Assembly (NCBI RefSeq): GCF_016642265.1
Contig: NZ_MRXX01000017.1
Coordinates: 1 to 9,019, forward strand
Source of the DNA: Streptococcus lactarius
Lineage (GTDB): Bacteria > Bacillota > Bacilli > Lactobacillales > Streptococcaceae
Direction of reading: 5' to 3'
Length of the DNA: 9,019 nt
Notes under the pieces: model-generated
Told to the model about the DNA's origin: nothing
What the model saw: the letters and a program-made list of their open reading frames with translations, nothing else
Database searches by the model: none
Position numbers and translations under genes: made by a program
Shown here: positions 6,140 through 9,019 of the stretch, in pieces
How positions within the stretch are numbered: the stretch's first letter is position 1
Layout of the letters: every line of letters starts with the position of its first letter

Positions 6140-6284
6140 TATTGAGATTTTCCTTAGGTGAGTCCGGACGTCAGCGAACTTCGTAGAAGTTCCATGACTT
6201 AGTTTTGAACCTAAGGTTTCAAAACTCCCGAGTGCATGAAACAAAATAGTTCCATGCACTTTTCTCACTGCGGAAAACTCTATA
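6140..6284. repeat. cloverleaf-folding element with terminal inverted repeats (MITE-like or structured RNA)
   Basis: The ends 6144-6162 and 6264-6280 pair over 16 positions (P1), with two single-base bulges and one mismatch; the pattern GAG-TTTTCC...GTGAG is repeated inverted. Flanking TATTGAG (6140-6146) and CTCTATA (6278-6284) extend the symmetry. Inside are three adjoining hairpins: P2 at 6170-6198 (GTCA/TGAC, a 2x2 internal loop, then GAACTTC-GTA-GAAGTTC), P3 at 6201-6226 (11 bp with one bulge, TAA loop) and P4 at 6231-6260 (10 bp with one bulge, 9-nt loop). About 96 of 137 bases are paired in this model. There is no convincing ORF. It could be a non-autonomous mobile repeat comparable to pneumococcal BOX or RUP, or a transcribed structured RNA. 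The pairing is seen directly; the nature is inferred. Confidence 0.7.
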
Positions 6285-6360
6285 CGTATTTTATTGGCTC
6301 CAAAAATAAGAGATTTCTCAACTTATATATCTAGCTAGAACAATATAGAAGCAATTTGAC
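6285..6360. other. AT-rich spacer with a 10-bp palindrome; no gene seen
   Basis: This is the rest of the gene-free stretch between the cloverleaf element and the terminator before trmK. It contains a perfect palindrome TCTAGCTAGA (6330-6339) and a weak inverted repeat ATAAG/CTTAT (6306-6310 and 6322-6326). I see no ORF, ribosome site or complete promoter in it. The stretch 6115-6139, between the yghU stop codon and the element, is likewise empty apart from TCAAT-TAT-ATTGA (6133-6145). Confidence 0.5.
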
Positions 6361-6383
6361 AAGGCGCCGTTGCGCCTTTTTTT
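6361..6383 (+). terminator. intrinsic terminator upstream of trmK
   Basis: AAGGCGC (6361-6367), loop CGTT and GCGCCTT (6372-6378) form a GC-rich 7-bp stem running into seven T residues (6377-6383). It lies 247 nt after the yghU stop codon and 14 nt before the trmK extended -10, so it stops any transcript crossing the intergenic element. Confidence 0.88.
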
Positions 6384-6396
6384 AATGGTGCAAACA

Positions 6397-6405
6397 TGGT
6401 ATACT
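6397..6405 (+). promoter_or_regulatory. trmK operon promoter (extended -10)
   Basis: TGGTATACT combines the TGn extension with TATACT (6400-6405). At the 17-nt spacing the -35 position falls in the terminator T-run and is poor, so the extended -10 must carry recognition. The start is expected near 6412, giving a leader of about 26 nt. Confidence 0.7.
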
Positions 6406-6437
6406 AAGGAATGGAATAAAAGTATAGAAAGAAGCAC

Positions 6438-7127
6438 ATGGAATTTACGAAATTATCAAATCGCTTGAATCTGGTGGCTAGCTTTGTCCCAGCTGGAGCG
6501 CGTCTGTTGGACGTGGGAAGTGACCATGCTTATCTGCCAATCGCGCTTTTGCAAGAAGGGAAAATTAAGGCTGCTATTGCAGGGGAAGTGGTTAAGGGAC
6601 CTTATCAGTCTGCCCTGCAAAATGTCGCCGATAATGGTTTAGAGGAAAAGATTGAAGTCCGCCTAGCTAATGGCTTGGCTGCATTTGAACCAACGGATAG
6701 TATTTCCTGCATCACCATCGCAGGAATGGGCGGGCGCTTGATTGCCGATATCCTAGCAGCAGGTCTTGAGAAATTAGCCGGTGTCTCCCGCTTGGTCTTG
6801 CAACCCAATAATCGGGAAGATGAACTGCGGGCTTGGTTGGTAGATCATGATTTTCGCCTTGTTGATGAAGCTATCTTGGAAGAAAATGAGAAGTTTTATG
6901 AGATCCTTGTGGTCGAACAGGGTTCACAAGAGTTGACAGCCAAGGAATTGCGCTTTGGTCTCCATTTGATGCGAGAACAAGCTCCAGCATTTGTCCAAAA
7001 GTGGTCCAAGGAAGAGGAAAAACTAGCCTTCGCCTTGGAGCAGGTCCCAGTTGAGAATCAATCTGCCAGAGCATCGTTAGAAGACCGCATCGCACAAATC
7101 AAGGAGGTCCTAAATGAAAGCAAGTGA
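6438..7127 (+). CDS. trmK: tRNA (adenine(22)-N1)-methyltransferase TrmK
   Basis: SAM-dependent enzyme that methylates N1 of A22 in the D-loop region of tRNA; it is found in Gram-positives and lacks a mammalian homologue. The 229 residues match the family. Residues 1-160 form a Rossmann-type methyltransferase with motif [13 protein letters not shown] (23-34), a second acidic region near 49-60, IAGMGG (94-99) and the LQPNNRE segment (121-127) near the active site. Residues about 165-228 form the C-terminal helical, coiled-coil-like tail thought to contact tRNA. The N-terminus [10 protein letters not shown] fits the family start, although the ribosome site is weak (GAAAGAAG at 6426-6433). It overlaps nif3 by 14 nt, a pairing widely conserved in Firmicutes. 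Confidence 0.93.
   Translation: MEFTKLSNRLNLVASFVPAGARLLDVGSDHAYLPIALLQEGKIKAAIAGEVVKGPYQSALQNVADNGLEEKIEVRLANGLAAFEPTDSISCITIAGMGGRLIADILAAGLEKLAGVSRLVLQPNNREDELRAWLVDHDFRLVDEAILEENEKFYEILVVEQGSQELTAKELRFGLHLMREQAPAFVQKWSKEEEKLAFALEQVPVENQSARASLEDRIAQIKEVLNESK
7101..7108 (+). promoter_or_regulatory. strong ribosome binding site for nif3 inside trmK
   Basis: AAGGAGGT is fully complementary to the 16S anti-Shine-Dalgarno core and lies 5 nt before the ATG at 7114. It fixes the nif3 start within the last codons of trmK and contrasts with the weak trmK site, suggesting that nif3 is translated more strongly. Confidence 0.9.
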
Positions 7128-7911
7128 AGTCATCAAACGCTATGAAGCATACAGTCCTCAAGAACTTTCCATGGAGGGAGATGTCTGTGGCTTACAGGTC
7201 GGCACCCTGCAAAAAGACATCAAGAAGGTCATGGTAGCCTTGGATATCCGGGAGCAGACGGTGGCAGAAGCTATTGACCATGGGGTGGACTTGATCATCG
7301 CCAAGCACGCGCCCATTTTCCGTCCCCTCAAGGATTTGGTAGCTGATCGGGCTCAAAATCAGATCTATATTGACTTGATCAAACACGATATCGCGGTCTA
7401 TGTCAGCCATACCAATATTGATATTGTCCCAGATGGATTGAACGATTGGTTCTGCCAGCTTTTAGAAATTGAAAATACAGAGCCACTCAGCATGACAGGA
7501 GAAGGACTCGGAATTGGCCGGATCGGTCAGGTACCAGCCCAAACCTTTGGTCAGTTGGCTCAAAAGGTCAAAGAAACCTTTGGCTTAGATGCCTTACGCT
7601 TGGTTGGTTATGACCAGGCGGATCTGGATCGGGTCATTGAGCGCGTCGCTATCTGTGGAGGAAGTGGCCAATCCTTTTACAAGGATGCTCTCGCTAAGGG
7701 GGCTGAGGTCTACATCACAGGAGATATCTACTACCACACAGCTCAAGACATGCTGAGCGATGGCCTTTTGGCCTTGGATCCAGGTCATCATATCGAAGTT
7801 CTCTTTGTGTCAAAATTAGTCGAAAAACTCAATCAGTGGAAGTCTGAAGAAGCGTGGGAAATCGAAGTGATTGGCAGTCAAGCCAGCACCAATCCTTTTT
7901 ACCATATCTAA
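7114..7911 (+). CDS. NIF3/DUF34 family dinuclear metal-centre protein
   Basis: Conserved cytoplasmic protein often annotated 'GTP cyclohydrolase 1 type 2 homolog / Nif3-like'; its cellular role remains unsettled. The 265-residue length is the short form, without the central PII/CutA-like insertion of Bacillus YqfO. Family landmarks are the N-terminal GDVCGLQVG (22-30), the first metal segment [13 protein letters not shown] (63-75), [12 protein letters not shown] (99-110) with ligand Asp103, the CGGSGQS loop (181-187), [13 protein letters not shown] (196-208) and the last metal segment DPGHHIEVL (222-230) with His and Glu228. The usual first segment is HHPxxF; here Lys64 replaces the first histidine, so one normal metal ligand is absent. 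I recall similar sequences in other streptococci. It is in an operon with trmK (14-nt overlap) and is followed 9 nt later by a DadA-like gene. Confidence 0.92.
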   Translation: MKASEVIKRYEAYSPQELSMEGDVCGLQVGTLQKDIKKVMVALDIREQTVAEAIDHGVDLIIAKHAPIFRPLKDLVADRAQNQIYIDLIKHDIAVYVSHTNIDIVPDGLNDWFCQLLEIENTEPLSMTGEGLGIGRIGQVPAQTFGQLAQKVKETFGLDALRLVGYDQADLDRVIERVAICGGSGQSFYKDALAKGAEVYITGDIYYHTAQDMLSDGLLALDPGHHIEVLFVSKLVEKLNQWKSEEAWEIEVIGSQASTNPFYHI

Positions 7912-7920
7912 GGGGTTATC

Positions 7921-9019
7921 ATGAAAGTTGCCATTATCGGTGCAGGGATCGTTGGATCCACTGCAGCCTATTATTTATCCAAGGAAGCACAGATAGATGT
8001 CACCGTCTATGATCACGGAGTTGGCCAAGCAACCAAGGCAGCGGCTGGTATCATTAGCCCTTGGTTTTCTAAGCGGCGAAACAAGGCCTGGTATCGTCTG
8101 GCTCGGCTAGGAGCTGATTTCTACCAAGAATTAGTAGAGGACCTAGCCAAAGACGGAATCGAAACAGACTTTTACCAGCAGACTGGGGTCTACCTCCTTA
8201 AGAAGAACGAAGAAAAATTAGATGAACTCTATCAGTTGGCGCTGAGTCGTCGGGAGGAATCTCCCTTAATCGGGAACTTGGCGGTTTTAACTAAAGAAGA
8301 AGTGGGCCAACAATTCCCAGGTCTGCAAGGCTTTGAACAGCTCCTTTATGCGTCCGGTGGAGCCCATGTAGAAGGAGCTCTTCTAACGGAAACTCTTCTG
8401 AAAGCTAGTGGCGCAAGAGTGATCAAGGAAGAGGTTGCTCTCTCAATCTCTGATCACGGCTATCAGATTGCAGGAGAGAGCTATGACCAGGTCATCCTAG
8501 CGACAGGAGCCTGGTTGGGTCAGGTGCTCGAGCCACTTGGCTACCAAGTTGATGTCCGTCCTCAAAAGGGACAGTTGCGGGATTATCATCTAGACTTAGA
8601 CACGGATGACTATCCTGTGGTCATGCCAGAAGGGGAACTGGATATCATTCCCTTCCAAAAAGGCAAGATCAGTATGGGAGCCACCCATGAAAATGAGATG
8701 GGCTTTGACCTGACAGTGGATCAAGCTTTGCTCAATCAGATGGAAACGGAAGCCTTGGCCTACTATCCAGAACTAGCTCAAGCGACAGTTGTCGGGGAGC
8801 GCGTAGGAACTCGTGCCTACACCAGTGACTTTTCACCATTTTGGGGAGCTCTTCCCGATCAAGCAGGTCTCTATGTCGCCAGTGGCCTCGGTTCGTCTGG
8901 CCTCACAACTGGTCCCCTTATTGGGTGGCACCTGGCCCAACTAGTGACAGGGAGAGACTTGCGCTTAGATCCAGCAGATTATCCAGTTGAACAATATGTG
9001 AAGAAGAGAGTGGGACAGA
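7921..9019 (+). CDS. DadA-like FAD-dependent oxidoreductase, 3' end cut by window edge
   Basis: The reading frame starts at ATG 7921 after AAGGGG (7910-7915) and stays open to the window end, giving 366 residues. Family members are about 365-370 long, so only a few codons are probably missing. It has the FAD/ADP-binding GAGIVG motif (7-12) directly at the N-terminus, the second flavin segment KAAAGIISPW (39-48), RPQKGQL (213-219), GTRAYTSDFSPFWG (296-309) and the C-terminal flavin-binding segment VASGLGSSGLTTGPLIG (319-335). This architecture belongs to the DAO superfamily (D-amino-acid dehydrogenase, glycine oxidase, sarcosine oxidase); the amine substrate is unknown and ThiO-like glycine oxidation is one possibility. 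No signal peptide is present, so it is cytoplasmic. It is the third gene of the trmK operon, 9 nt after the NIF3 gene. Confidence 0.88.
   Translation, partial: MKVAIIGAGIVGSTAAYYLSKEAQIDVTVYDHGVGQATKAAAGIISPWFSKRRNKAWYRLARLGADFYQELVEDLAKDGIETDFYQQTGVYLLKKNEEKLDELYQLALSRREESPLIGNLAVLTKEEVGQQFPGLQGFEQLLYASGGAHVEGALLTETLLKASGARVIKEEVALSISDHGYQIAGESYDQVILATGAWLGQVLEPLGYQVDVRPQKGQLRDYHLDLDTDDYPVVMPEGELDIIPFQKGKISMGATHENEMGFDLTVDQALLNQMETEALAYYPELAQATVVGERVGTRAYTSDFSPFWGALPDQAGLYVASGLGSSGLTTGPLIGWHLAQLVTGRDLRLDPADYPVEQYVKKRVGQ

Noticed and set aside
6146..6280. Known pneumococcal BOX or RUP element
   Set aside because: The layout is similar, but the sequence does not match the boxA/boxB/boxC or RUP sequences I remember, so only a BOX-like description is justified.
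6356..6361. Perfect TTGACA resembling a -35 box for trmK
   Set aside because: No -10 lies 16-19 nt downstream; that position is the terminator T-run. The trmK extended -10 is 38 nt away.
1..9019. CRISPR array, tRNA, rRNA, IS transposase or prophage genes
   Set aside because: No regularly spaced direct repeats, no tRNA or rRNA sequence signatures and no transposase or phage proteins were seen on either strand.

Overview
The window looks like ordinary chromosome from a low-to-mid-GC Firmicute, most probably an oral Streptococcus of the mitis/sanguinis/parasanguinis type. The basis is the apt-metA pairing, the trmK-nif3-DadA-like trio, a DnaD primosomal protein, strong AGGAGG-type ribosome sites, extended -10 promoters (TGnTATAAT) and a probable TipC-type immunity protein. 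The species cannot be fixed from the sequence alone.

Layout. (1) 1-570: the 3' part of a probable TipC-family immunity protein gene, closed by an 11-bp hairpin terminator. (2) 571-4165, plus strand: apt (adenine salvage) from its own extended -10 promoter, then a metA-dnaD-GDPD-like cluster read from a clear TTGAAA-17-TATAAT promoter. The metA promoter lies inside the loop of an inverted repeat whose 3' arm contains the metA ribosome site, so read-through RNA from apt and RNA started at the metA promoter should behave differently. A bidirectional terminator ends the cluster. (3) 4170-5189, minus strand: add (adenosine deaminase), convergent with the cluster and divergent from the next gene. 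(4) 5269-6114, plus strand: a YghU-type glutathione transferase/disulfide reductase. (5) 6115-6437: the one long gene-free stretch. It holds a compact element of about 137-145 bp with imperfect terminal inverted repeats and three internal hairpins that fold as a cloverleaf, then a short AT-rich stretch, an intrinsic terminator and a promoter. (6) 6397-9019, plus strand: a tightly packed operon of trmK (tRNA m1A22 methyltransferase), a NIF3/DUF34 metal protein overlapping it by 14 nt, and a DadA-like FAD oxidoreductase that runs off the window a few codons before its expected end.

Functionally the window mixes purine salvage (apt, add), the first committed step of methionine synthesis (metA; Glu111 predicts acetyl-CoA rather than succinyl-CoA as acyl donor), replication restart (dnaD), a membrane-anchored phosphodiesterase-like protein, thiol redox chemistry (yghU) and tRNA modification. 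Most genes are conserved housekeeping. The least explained sequences are the cloverleaf element at 6140-6284 and the nested promoter/hairpin before metA. No phage, IS transposase, CRISPR array, tRNA or rRNA was seen.
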